From contig JAEWJV010000156.1 in NCBI GenBank assembly GCA_023386395.1, positions 1 through 11,291 of the forward strand: 11,291 nt of DNA. Reading direction: 5' to 3'. The translations under genes were made by a program, and so were the position numbers. The notes below the pieces were generated by a model. That model ran no database searches, had not been told where the DNA came from, and saw only the letters and a list, made by a program, of their open reading frames with translations. Below, piece by piece: positions 1 to 6,138 of this stretch (position 1 is its first letter; each line of letters opens with the position of its first letter). The stretch comes from Bacteroidota bacterium (GTDB lineage: Bacteria; Bacteroidota; Bacteroidia; Chitinophagales; Chitinophagaceae).

Positions 1-375
1 AACATCTTCGGCGCTATCATCGGTAAGATACAGGAGAACATGCTAAAGGTGGATATAGAGCAGATAGGGGACCAGGGCAATACTTTTTTCAGTGCTACGG
101 ATACTGCCTATCTCGTGTTTATGATCATTGGCATCATCGGCTACTTTACGGTGCCTTCCGTTGCCAATTATATCGTTCATGCAGGCGGCGGCAACACCTT
201 ACTCTACAAGGTTTCCAGCATGACGGCTTCTGCAACGAGTTCCGCCGTGAACACTGTTTCCCGCGGCACGGCATCTATGGTAAAAGATGTGTATGGCGAT
301 ACAAAACATATGATGTCGCAGGGTTATGCGGGTGAAATGGGCGATTATTTTAAGGACAAAGTAAAAGGCACCTAA
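1..375 (+). CDS. traJ: TraJ, conjugative transposon membrane protein (C-terminal part)
   Basis: The reading frame is open from the first base, so this is the last 124 residues of a longer protein and the ATG at position 40 is internal, not a start. A hydrophobic stretch at residues 36-58 ends in a segment resembling the IGYFTVPSVA-type motif I remember from Bacteroidetes TraJ, followed by a Gly-rich turn (AGGG). The rest is a Ser/Thr/Ala-rich and then charged tail. TraJ is a multi-spanning inner-membrane protein, generally likened to VirB6, of the conjugative type IV secretion channel. It lies 16 bp upstream of traK on the same strand, consistent with the conserved traJ-K-L-M-N order. Family assignment rests on motif recall and gene order. 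The missing N-terminal part lies left of the window. Confidence 0.85.
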   Translation, partial: NIFGAIIGKIQENMLKVDIEQIGDQGNTFFSATDTAYLVFMIIGIIGYFTVPSVANYIVHAGGGNTLLYKVSSMTASATSSAVNTVSRGTASMVKDVYGDTKHMMSQGYAGEMGDYFKDKVKGT

Positions 376-391
376 GTAAAGGACTTTAAAA

Positions 392-1018
392 ATGAAATTT
401 ATGTTCAGGCAAACTAAAAATATTGATACCTGTTTCCGGCAGATGCGGTTTTTTATGGGGATGGTCGTTATTGTTTGTTCCGGTTTAACGGTATATGGAT
501 TATATACCGCCCATCAATCTATCTATGAATCCTCTCAGCGGATTTACATCCTGGCCAATGGTAAAGCACTCGAAGCCTTTGCTGCCGAAAGGAAGTATAA
601 TATCCCGGTGGCAGCAAAGGACCACATCCGGATGTTCCATCATTATTTTTTCACGCTGGACCCTGATGATAAAGTGATACAGGCAAACATGGCTAAAGCA
701 CTTTACCTCGCCGATGGATCCGCCAAAGAACAGTATGATAACTTAAAAGAGAACAACTATTACAGTAATATCATATCGGGTAACATTAGCCAGCAAATTG
801 ATGCAGACAGCATTATGGTTGACGTGAACCAATACCCGTTTTATTTCCGGTACTATGGCAAGGAAAAGATCATTCGCCCTGCCAGCATCGTGATCAGAAG
901 TTTGACCACGGAAGGGTATTTGCGCAATGTATCACGCTCGGACAATAACCCGCACGGCTTTTTAATTGAAAAGTGGAAGACCATGGAGAATAAGGACCTT
1001 AAAACGATGGTAAGATGA
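392..1018 (+). CDS. traK: TraK, conjugative transposon protein (VirB8-like)
   Basis: This 208-residue protein has the usual TraK length. A short cytoplasmic N-terminus (FRQTKNIDTCFRQMRFF) is followed by one membrane segment at about residues 19-39 and then a soluble periplasmic domain. The N-terminal charged motif, the HHYFFTLDPDD segment near residues 82-92 and the late YLRNVSRSDNNPHGF segment match my memory of the Bacteroidetes TraK family. By topology and position it is likened to VirB8, an assembly factor of the inner-membrane part of the type IV secretion channel. The chosen ATG follows a weak purine-rich stretch (AAAGGAC); an alternative ATG lies three codons later. The stop overlaps the next start in an ATGA at 1015-1018, suggesting coupled translation. 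Confidence 0.9.
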   Translation: MKFMFRQTKNIDTCFRQMRFFMGMVVIVCSGLTVYGLYTAHQSIYESSQRIYILANGKALEAFAAERKYNIPVAAKDHIRMFHHYFFTLDPDDKVIQANMAKALYLADGSAKEQYDNLKENNYYSNIISGNISQQIDADSIMVDVNQYPFYFRYYGKEKIIRPASIVIRSLTTEGYLRNVSRSDNNPHGFLIEKWKTMENKDLKTMVR

Positions 1019-1482
1019 AACGGTTGAAGAGAAGATATGAAGATGATAAGGATAAAGTGGCAAAAGGCATTGTTATCTTTTTGCTGAAAGTTCAAACAGG
1101 CTTTGCCAGGTTTATGAACAAACAGGCAGAGAAGATTTCTTCTTTTTCAATGAAGATACTATTAGTCATTTTCTTTTTAACAGGAATCGCTTTAAGTACC
1201 TATTTCATTGTGGCTGCAGTTATTGAAAAAGAACAACTGAAAGCTGTCAAAGTTGATCGCTTAAGTATTCCCCAATATTATAATAAAGACGAAGCAGCTA
1301 TCCAGAGCAATTTTCTTATCACTGAACAACAACAAGTGCAGGCGTTCAAGAAATATATGGACAGTTTACAACAAACAAAGGTTGGGAAAATGATGTATGA
1401 TAGCATTATGCTGCATCGTCCGGGTTTGATGGATAGTATAATCAAGCTTGAGCAATTATATCAATCACAACATAAAAAATGA
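1015..1482 (+). CDS. traL: Small membrane protein in the traL position
   Basis: This 155-residue protein has a very basic N-terminus (MKRLKRRYEDDKDK), a single strong membrane segment at about residues 47-69 and a hydrophilic C-terminal domain, so an N-in, C-out inner-membrane topology is likely. It sits exactly between traK and traM, where Bacteroidetes conjugative transposons carry TraL, a small poorly characterised membrane protein. The symbol rests on this synteny and on size and topology, not on a recognised motif; it is somewhat longer than the roughly 100-residue TraL of the Bacteroides elements. It overlaps traK by 4 bases and traM by 4 bases (1479-1482), so all three are probably co-translated. 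Confidence 0.7.
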   Translation: MKRLKRRYEDDKDKVAKGIVIFLLKVQTGFARFMNKQAEKISSFSMKILLVIFFLTGIALSTYFIVAAVIEKEQLKAVKVDRLSIPQYYNKDEAAIQSNFLITEQQQVQAFKKYMDSLQQTKVGKMMYDSIMLHRPGLMDSIIKLEQLYQSQHKK

Positions 1483-2789
1483 GGCGTATGAATTACGAAG
1501 TAATCGCGAACACCGCTGAAAAAAACAGAAAACAGGTGAGCAACAAAGTGAAACAACCGCAGGCAGACCTGCGTAAACGAAAGATGTTATTGATGTTACC
1601 TGTACTGGTAATACCCTTTCTAACACTTGGCTTCTGGGCGCTGGGTGGTGGCCAGGGCAATAAAAATATGGAAAGTACAACGGCGGATAAGCAAGGTTTA
1701 AATACGCATTTGCCAAAGCCGAAGCCCCGGAAAGAAACCGTATTGGATAAGCTGGGTTTTTATGATAAAGCTGATAAAGATTCCATGAAGTTAAAAGAAG
1801 CGATACGCAACGATCCCTATTACCGGGAGCATAATGCTGCACCGGCAAATGACCTGGAGGATATTGCCCAAAGTTCAGCGGGCAGGTTTAACCAGCCTTC
1901 CCTTTTGAAAGGCCGTGGATTAAATACATCTCCCTATAACACGGGTACTGACCGGTCAGCAGAAAGGCTGATGCAAAAGTTATCGGCGTTAAACAAAGTG
2001 ATCAGTACGCCACAGCCTTCCCTTGCAAAGACAGGTAGTTATGAGGAAACAGATAAAGGCATAGACAAGGACAACAATATTGCCCAATTGGAAGATATGA
2101 TGCAATCGCTTAATCAAAAAGATGACAGCGATGAAGAGATCGAGCAGCTTTCTTCTATGATGGATAAAATACTCGACATACAACATCCGGAAAGGGTAAC
2201 CCAGCAACTGAATGAAAAGCAAGCACAGCAAACAGCCGGTGCTTTTACGGTGAGTAACCATTCTGTTAATGATACTGCCGTAAACGGCTTTTACAGCCTG
2301 GGCGCCACCACCGACACCGCAAGGTCCAACGCGATTGAAGCCGTCGTCAATGAAAGCCAAACCCTGGTCAATGGCGCTGTTATAAAACTCCGGTTAACAG
2401 GTGATGCTTATATAAAAGATGTGAAGATACCTGCGGGCAACTTCGTGTACGGGACGGTTGCGCTCCATGGCGAAAGGTTAGATGTAAAGATCAATTCTAT
2501 CCGCAACGGCCATTCGATTTACCCGGTTAAACTGGATGTTTATGATATGGACGGGCTGCCGGGTATTTATATTCCGGGCGCTATCACCCGTGATGTGGCC
2601 AAGCAATCTGCCGATAACGGTTTGCAAACAATGGAACTTACGACGCTTAATCCATCGCTGGCGGCGCAGGCCACGGCTGCCGGCATCAGCACGGTCAAAA
2701 ATTTATTGAGTAAAAAAGTAAAGCTGGTAAAAGTGATGGTGAAAGCCGGCTATAAAGTCTTGTTGCAGGATAAAAGCAGCCTCCCCTAA
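1479..2789 (+). CDS. traM: TraM, conjugative transposon protein (VirB10-like)
   Basis: This 436-residue protein has an N-terminal cytoplasmic part, one membrane segment at about residues 36-57, a long low-complexity hydrophilic linker (about 60-280; Gln, Asp, Lys and Pro rich, including a LPKPKPRKETVLDKLGFYD segment) and a conserved C-terminal domain at about 285-430. That domain contains NESQTLVNGAVIKLRL, IPAGNFVYG and GYKVLLQD, which I recall from the TraM C-terminal family. TraM is compared with VirB10, which spans from inner membrane to outer-membrane core complex. The start at 1479 overlaps the traL stop; an in-frame ATG at 1488 is equally possible. The last residues SSLP and the stop appear to be supplied by the edge of a palindromic repeat-like sequence (2781-2827). 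Confidence 0.92.
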   Translation: MRRMNYEVIANTAEKNRKQVSNKVKQPQADLRKRKMLLMLPVLVIPFLTLGFWALGGGQGNKNMESTTADKQGLNTHLPKPKPRKETVLDKLGFYDKADKDSMKLKEAIRNDPYYREHNAAPANDLEDIAQSSAGRFNQPSLLKGRGLNTSPYNTGTDRSAERLMQKLSALNKVISTPQPSLAKTGSYEETDKGIDKDNNIAQLEDMMQSLNQKDDSDEEIEQLSSMMDKILDIQHPERVTQQLNEKQAQQTAGAFTVSNHSVNDTAVNGFYSLGATTDTARSNAIEAVVNESQTLVNGAVIKLRLTGDAYIKDVKIPAGNFVYGTVALHGERLDVKINSIRNGHSIYPVKLDVYDMDGLPGIYIPGAITRDVAKQSADNGLQTMELTTLNPSLAAQATAAGISTVKNLLSKKVKLVKVMVKAGYKVLLQDKSSLP

Positions 2790-2827
2790 ATCCTCCAAAG
2801 GAGGAGGAATAAGATGAAAATTTTTTC
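2781..2827. repeat. REP-like palindromic element at the traM/traN junction
   Basis: The sequence contains a perfect inverted repeat, TCCTCC-AAA-GGAGGA (2792-2806), preceded by CCTCCCCTAAA and followed by GGAATAAGATG and a short T-rich run. Short elements of the form C-rich, TAAAT, C-rich, AAA, G-rich are, as I recall, dispersed in many copies in Bacteroidota genomes. If so, this copy has replaced the original end of traM. The G-rich arm would also be an unusually strong Shine-Dalgarno-like sequence for this phylum. It precedes a five-codon reading frame (ATG 2815, stop 2830-2832) that ends 16 bp before traN. Whether it acts as a repeat, a stabilising hairpin or a translation signal cannot be told from one copy. 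Confidence 0.5.
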
Positions 2828-2848
2828 TTAATCGCTAAAATCAATTTT

Positions 2849-3616
2849 ATGAAACGATTGATGTGTTTGATGTGTGGATGCTGGTTACTCGTTTCAACTT
2901 TCGCACAAACCCCGTCACTGGCTTTGGCCACAGACAAAACAACGAGTGTTGTTCTTCCTTTTAAAATACTGCATGTTGATGTTGGGACAAAGAATGTGTT
3001 GGTACAGCAGGTGAAGGAAGCTCCTAATATTTTACTGGTGAAAGCAGCCGGGGAAAATTTAGCGGCTACTAACCTTAGCGTTATCACCGAAGACGGAAGT
3101 GTTTATACTTTTCCGGTAAGCTATGATGCCAACCCCTCAACGCTGGTATGGCATATCACACCACGCGGTAAGGCTGCTGTTGCAACGTATGCCAGTAGCC
3201 TGCTGGACAACCGGCGAACAATGCACGGCATGCATGATCATGCCTGGGACGTTGATGCCATTGTATCGGGTATCTATATCAAAGATGACATCATCTTCTA
3301 TCAACTCAGGATTGACAATCACAGTGCTGTTGATTATGATATTGACCTGCTCAAATTTTATATCCGGGATAAAAAGAAAAGTAAAAGAACCGCTGTACAG
3401 GAAAATGAATTAAACCCTTTGTATATCGCCGGCAACACAAAGGTCGTGAAAGCAAACAGCCGTAACGTGGCTGTGGTCGCACTGAATAAGTTTACCATCC
3501 CTGATGCCAAGTTCCTGGCTATTCAGATCATGGAGAAAAATGGCGGCAGGCATTTGCTGATGAAAGTGCATAACAGGAAAATTGTCAGGGCGATTGCATT
3601 ACCCGACCTCAGATGA
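2849..3616 (+). CDS. traN: TraN, conjugative transposon protein (VirB9-like, DUF4138)
   Basis: This 255-residue protein begins with a signal peptide (residues 1 to about 19-20, MKRLMCLMCGCWLLVSTFAQ), so it is exported to the periplasm. After it, KTTSVVLPFKILHVDVG (about 30-46), the NVLVQQVKEAPNILLVKA segment and TNLSVITEDGSVYTFPVSY (about 74-92) match the TraN family as I remember it. TraN is thought to be the VirB9-like partner of TraM in the outer-membrane core of the conjugation channel. There is no Shine-Dalgarno sequence directly before this ATG, as is normal in Bacteroidota; the start is fixed by the signal peptide. The stop overlaps the next start in an ATGA (3613-3616). This is the last recognisable transfer-channel gene here; no traO, traP or traQ homologue is recognised after it. 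Confidence 0.9.
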   Translation: MKRLMCLMCGCWLLVSTFAQTPSLALATDKTTSVVLPFKILHVDVGTKNVLVQQVKEAPNILLVKAAGENLAATNLSVITEDGSVYTFPVSYDANPSTLVWHITPRGKAAVATYASSLLDNRRTMHGMHDHAWDVDAIVSGIYIKDDIIFYQLRIDNHSAVDYDIDLLKFYIRDKKKSKRTAVQENELNPLYIAGNTKVVKANSRNVAVVALNKFTIPDAKFLAIQIMEKNGGRHLLMKVHNRKIVRAIALPDLR

Positions 3617-4731
3617 ACCGGGAACATGTTATATCGGATGCATTGTTTGAAGAAGCTATGCATATCCTGTTAAACAGGGCATGCTGGATTGCCTATAATA
3701 CGGTCCCTTACTTCCTGGAAAAAGGCGATATGCACTTCTTTAAAAAGCAGGATGAAGCGCATGCATTTTCTCAAAGCGAAGCCGGCGAAGGCCGTGATTA
3801 TAAAGTTATACATGCCGGTTCACTGAGCGAATTTCTACAACAAATTTCTTATGGTCAGATAAATCATTTTATTAATTCAAAAAATTTAACCATCATGAAC
3901 GAAAACAATTATGCGTATTTGAAAGACAATATCAAATACATGGGCTTTGGTGAGAACCAACACGATGAACTTGCCCAACATTTAAAGGAAGGCAAAGATG
4001 CCTTCCAGATGACCTTCAAAACAGAAGTGAATAAAAAACCTTTTGAAGCGGTATTACAGTTCCGCAGGCCGGAAAATTCTGATATGTATTTTCTTAACAG
4101 CTATCATGCTTCGCTGGAACGCACCAATGGAGAAAAAATGGAACAGATCTTCTATTTGAACAAAGGCAAAGGCGTTACCGCCAAAGAAGCTTATAATCTC
4201 CTGGAAGGCCGTGCCGTATATAAAGACTTGACGAATAAGGCTGGTGAACCTTATAAGGCCTGGATACAGCTTGATTTTGATAACAAGGATAAACATAACA
4301 ATCATGAAGTCAAACAGTACCATGAGAATTATGGCTATGACCTGAAAGCGGCCGTGGGTAAATATGCTGTAAAGGAACTTGAGCACCCCGACCAGGAAGC
4401 AGCCCTGCTGCACTCATTGCAGAAAGGCAATATCCAGTCTGTGACGATCAGTGCCAACGGAACTGAGCACAAAATGTTTCTGGAAGCCAACCCTCAATTT
4501 AAAGTAGCGACACTTTACGATAGTGGCATGAAACGCCTGCAGAAAGAAGACCTCACCCCATACCAGGCCGAACACCCGGTCAATGGAAAGGAAATAAAGC
4601 AGGGCCCACAGGAAGAAAAGCAGGAAGTTAAACAAGGCCAGAAAGCCGCTGTAAAAAATAAAGATGATGGCGACGACAGCCTGCTTCCCAAGAAAAGAAC
4701 CCGGCAGAAAAAAGGAATGAAGATTTCCTGA
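3613..4731 (+). CDS. Accessory protein of Bacteroidetes conjugative elements, two-domain
   Basis: This 372-residue soluble protein has no signal peptide or membrane segment. Residues 1-94 form a separate small domain that I do not recognise. Residues 95 to about 310 resemble hypothetical proteins carried beside tra genes in Bacteroidetes elements (DUF3945-like in my recollection). Landmarks are MNENNYAYLKDNIKYMGFGE at 95-114, DMYFLNSYHASLER, FYLNKGKGVTAKEAYNLLEGRA and HNNHEVKQYHENYGYDL. An in-frame ATG at 3895 (residue 95) starts exactly where family members usually begin, after an AT-rich stretch, so the N-terminal domain may be a fusion or the core may also be made separately. The C-terminus is Gln/Lys-rich and then basic (LLPKKRTRQKKGMKIS). 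It overlaps traN by four bases, hence belongs to the transfer operon. Biochemical function is unknown. Confidence 0.75.
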   Translation: MNREHVISDALFEEAMHILLNRACWIAYNTVPYFLEKGDMHFFKKQDEAHAFSQSEAGEGRDYKVIHAGSLSEFLQQISYGQINHFINSKNLTIMNENNYAYLKDNIKYMGFGENQHDELAQHLKEGKDAFQMTFKTEVNKKPFEAVLQFRRPENSDMYFLNSYHASLERTNGEKMEQIFYLNKGKGVTAKEAYNLLEGRAVYKDLTNKAGEPYKAWIQLDFDNKDKHNNHEVKQYHENYGYDLKAAVGKYAVKELEHPDQEAALLHSLQKGNIQSVTISANGTEHKMFLEANPQFKVATLYDSGMKRLQKEDLTPYQAEHPVNGKEIKQGPQEEKQEVKQGQKAAVKNKDDGDDSLLPKKRTRQKKGMKIS

Positions 4732-4761
4732 TCAACAGGTAGCCTGTATCAATTATTTGTT

Positions 4762-5634
4762 ATGAACATTCAAAACGTTGCATCGCTAACGGAAATGCTG
4801 GTGGCAACCGGTTTTAGCGAAAACCTCGGTCACCGGCTACTACAATATGTGTGTTTTAAGCCGGCAGATTTTGTGTTGACCGAACAGGTGGCGAGGGGCC
4901 CCGATCTGCTGACCTGCCAGCTTTATTTTGAACGTAAAGGCGATGAATATATCTGCAGTTATTATGATGCATCTTTTCTAAAAGAGGTTAAGGTGCTTGA
5001 CCTTTCCATACAGGGTGTCAACCTAAAGGAGCTTGACAGGCGTATGGGGGAAACGGACTGGCAGATGAATGCCGGCGGCAGCTTTGATCAGGACTTGGGT
5101 GGGCCAAATTGGCAAGCGGCTGCTGCCGGTGAATTTAAACAGGGAGTAGATGAAACAGGTTGGCAGGCGGGTACCGGTAAAATTAAACAAGGGGTGGATA
5201 GGACAGATTGGGAAGCAGGTGCTGCCGGTAGCTTGCACGATAAAGCGGGCTGGCAAAGAGAAAATCAAATTGAAGCGATTGTCACTGACCTGCTTCGTTT
5301 GGCTGCCACAGATGAAGGCAAACCCTTTGCTGATGCCTTGAAATTAAAGCATTGGGCAACGGTGCCTTTGCATCCGATGATGGGTAACCTTAATGCCATA
5401 CGGTCGCGCTTCGAAGTGTCCCAGCGGTTTTATTTTTTTGATGGAAAAGGTATATCCGTTGAAGAAGCTTACCGCTTTTTATTGAACCGCTGGCTGGAAA
5501 AAAAATTACAGGCTGGCAGGAAAAGGGCGCTGCCCGGAAATGATGTGGTGCGTGATACGGATGGCGAGGCTTCAGGCAGTGACAAAGGCCTGTTGAAAAA
5601 GAAAAGGGTGAAGGCGCGAAAAATAAAACGGTGA
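4762..5634 (+). CDS. Diverged paralogue of the preceding accessory protein, with tandem repeats
   Basis: This is a 290-residue soluble protein of unknown function. Residues 1-85 align by eye with residues 95-170 of the gene upstream: MN..N...L, then GF.EN, then L.FERKGDEYICSYYDAS against LQFRRPENSDMYFLNSYHAS. Residues 222-250 (FYFFDGKGISVEEAYRFLLNR) align with its FYLNKGKGVTAKEAYNLLEGR. Between the two matched blocks lies an imperfect repeat array (residues 97-168) built around W-Q/E-A-x-A-G. The later part of the paralogue, with HENYGYDL, is missing. The C-terminus is basic (LLKKKRVKARKIKR). The start is 30 bp after the previous stop; no Shine-Dalgarno sequence is visible. It is probably the last gene of the transfer transcript. 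Confidence 0.7.
   Translation: MNIQNVASLTEMLVATGFSENLGHRLLQYVCFKPADFVLTEQVARGPDLLTCQLYFERKGDEYICSYYDASFLKEVKVLDLSIQGVNLKELDRRMGETDWQMNAGGSFDQDLGGPNWQAAAAGEFKQGVDETGWQAGTGKIKQGVDRTDWEAGAAGSLHDKAGWQRENQIEAIVTDLLRLAATDEGKPFADALKLKHWATVPLHPMMGNLNAIRSRFEVSQRFYFFDGKGISVEEAYRFLLNRWLEKKLQAGRKRALPGNDVVRDTDGEASGSDKGLLKKKRVKARKIKR
5050..5265 (+). repeat. Coding tandem repeats, 14-17 residues per unit
   Basis: Five imperfect units within the accessory gene carry Trp at residues 100, 117, 134, 150 and 164 (codons at 5059, 5110, 5161, 5209 and 5251). Units run ETDWQMNAGGSFDQDLG, GPNWQAAAAGEFKQGVD, ETGWQAGTGKIKQGVD, RTDWEAGAAGSLHD and the partial KAGWQREN. The second and third units are most alike (WQA, then KQGVD), suggesting the most recent duplication. 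Unit lengths shrink 17, 17, 16, 14, always in multiples of three bases, so the frame is kept. Confidence 0.8.
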
Positions 5635-5704
5635 TAGGTAGTGCGGTTGTTGAAAAAACAAAAGGGTAAGGCACAAAGATTAAAACGGTAATAGGAGCTG
5701 TGCG
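5590..5704 (+). repeat. 57-bp imperfect direct duplication of the gene's 3' end
   Basis: The bases encoding the last 14 residues plus the stop (5590-5637) recur 57 bp downstream (5647-5694). The second copy is in the same frame and would read LLKKQKGKAQRLKR, against LLKKKRVKARKIKR in the real C-terminus. Eight of 14 residues are identical and three more are conservative (R/K, K/R, I/L). Each copy ends in a double stop (TGA TAG and TAA TAG), and similarity continues some 10 bases past the stops. The second copy is not translated unless the stops are read through. Confidence 0.8.
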
Positions 5705-5755
5705 TCGGAACGGTTTAAGAAAGATAATGCCCTTTTTATAGAGCCGCTGCACTTT

Positions 5756-5780
5756 CTGAAGACAGCACCGGTGCTTTCAG
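5756..5780. promoter_or_regulatory. Hairpin or possible operator upstream of the winged-helix gene
   Basis: A perfect 12-bp palindrome AGCACCGGTGCT (5764-5775) is flanked by CTGAA (5756-5760) and TTCAG (5776-5780), which also pair; a 3-base bulge lies on the 5' side. A second inverted repeat, CCAGGC (5789-5794) with GCCTGG (5811-5816), follows and brackets the possible start codons. No T-tract follows, so it does not look like an intrinsic terminator. Position and symmetry suggest an operator for the DNA-binding protein encoded downstream, but no protein-site pairing can be shown from sequence. Confidence 0.35.
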
Positions 5781-5853
5781 TTAGAAGACCAGGCCCCTGT
5801 TAAGCTATGTGCCTGGAAATAAGGCAAATTTTATCTCAGCAAAAAGTAAAGTG

Positions 5854-6138
5854 ATGGAAGAGTTGCAGCTGTTGACGGATTTTTATGAAACGATTGCCGA
5901 GGATGCGCGGATCGGTGTGACGCACACCTGTCTTTACATTGCCCTGCTGCATGAACAGAGCTTGTGTGCCGGCCAGGATAGCATTTATATCAACCGGCAT
6001 ACACTAATGAAGAAAGTAAAGATTAGCCGCAGGACATACAATAGATGCATGCATGAACTGCGCGAATACGGTTATATTCAATATGAACCTTCATCGAACC
6101 CGCTTGTTGGCAGCCGGGTATTCCTGAACAGGTTGTAA
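5854..6138 (+). CDS. Small winged-helix/HTH protein of mobile elements
   Basis: This 94-residue protein resembles short helix-turn-helix proteins that recur in Bacteroidota mobile elements, with the late segment ELREYGYIQYEPSSNPLVGS. Residues 20-35 (IGVTHTCLYIALLHEQ) look like the first helix of a winged-helix fold. Residues 48-70 (RHTLMKKVKISRRTYNRCMHEL) form the turn and recognition helix, and the YGYIQYEPSSNP segment would be the wing. It is likely a transcriptional or replication-initiation-type regulator, target unknown. I prefer the ATG at 5854 over the in-frame GTG at 5809 (109 residues): it starts at the family-typical MEELQLL and overlaps, in TGATG, the stop of a 15-codon leader frame (ATG 5807, stop 5852-5854). 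Confidence 0.65.
   Translation: MEELQLLTDFYETIAEDARIGVTHTCLYIALLHEQSLCAGQDSIYINRHTLMKKVKISRRTYNRCMHELREYGYIQYEPSSNPLVGSRVFLNRL

Noticed and set aside
1465..1848. Open frame on the minus strand opposite traM
   Set aside because: It lies antisense to a well-recognised gene, is Cys/Tyr-rich with no domain, and is explained by the traM codon pattern.
5050..5265. CRISPR-like array
   Set aside because: Units are coding, contiguous and imperfect, keep the reading frame and have no unique spacers.
5390..5752. Minus-strand frame opposite the end of the accessory gene
   Set aside because: Its internal similarity (FVPYPFVFSTTALPITVL) merely mirrors the 57-bp duplication on the plus strand.
5809..5853. 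GTG start for the winged-helix gene
   Set aside because: Possible, but the 15 added residues look unlike the family start, and the ATG at 5854 is family-typical and coupled to a leader frame. Kept only as an alternative.
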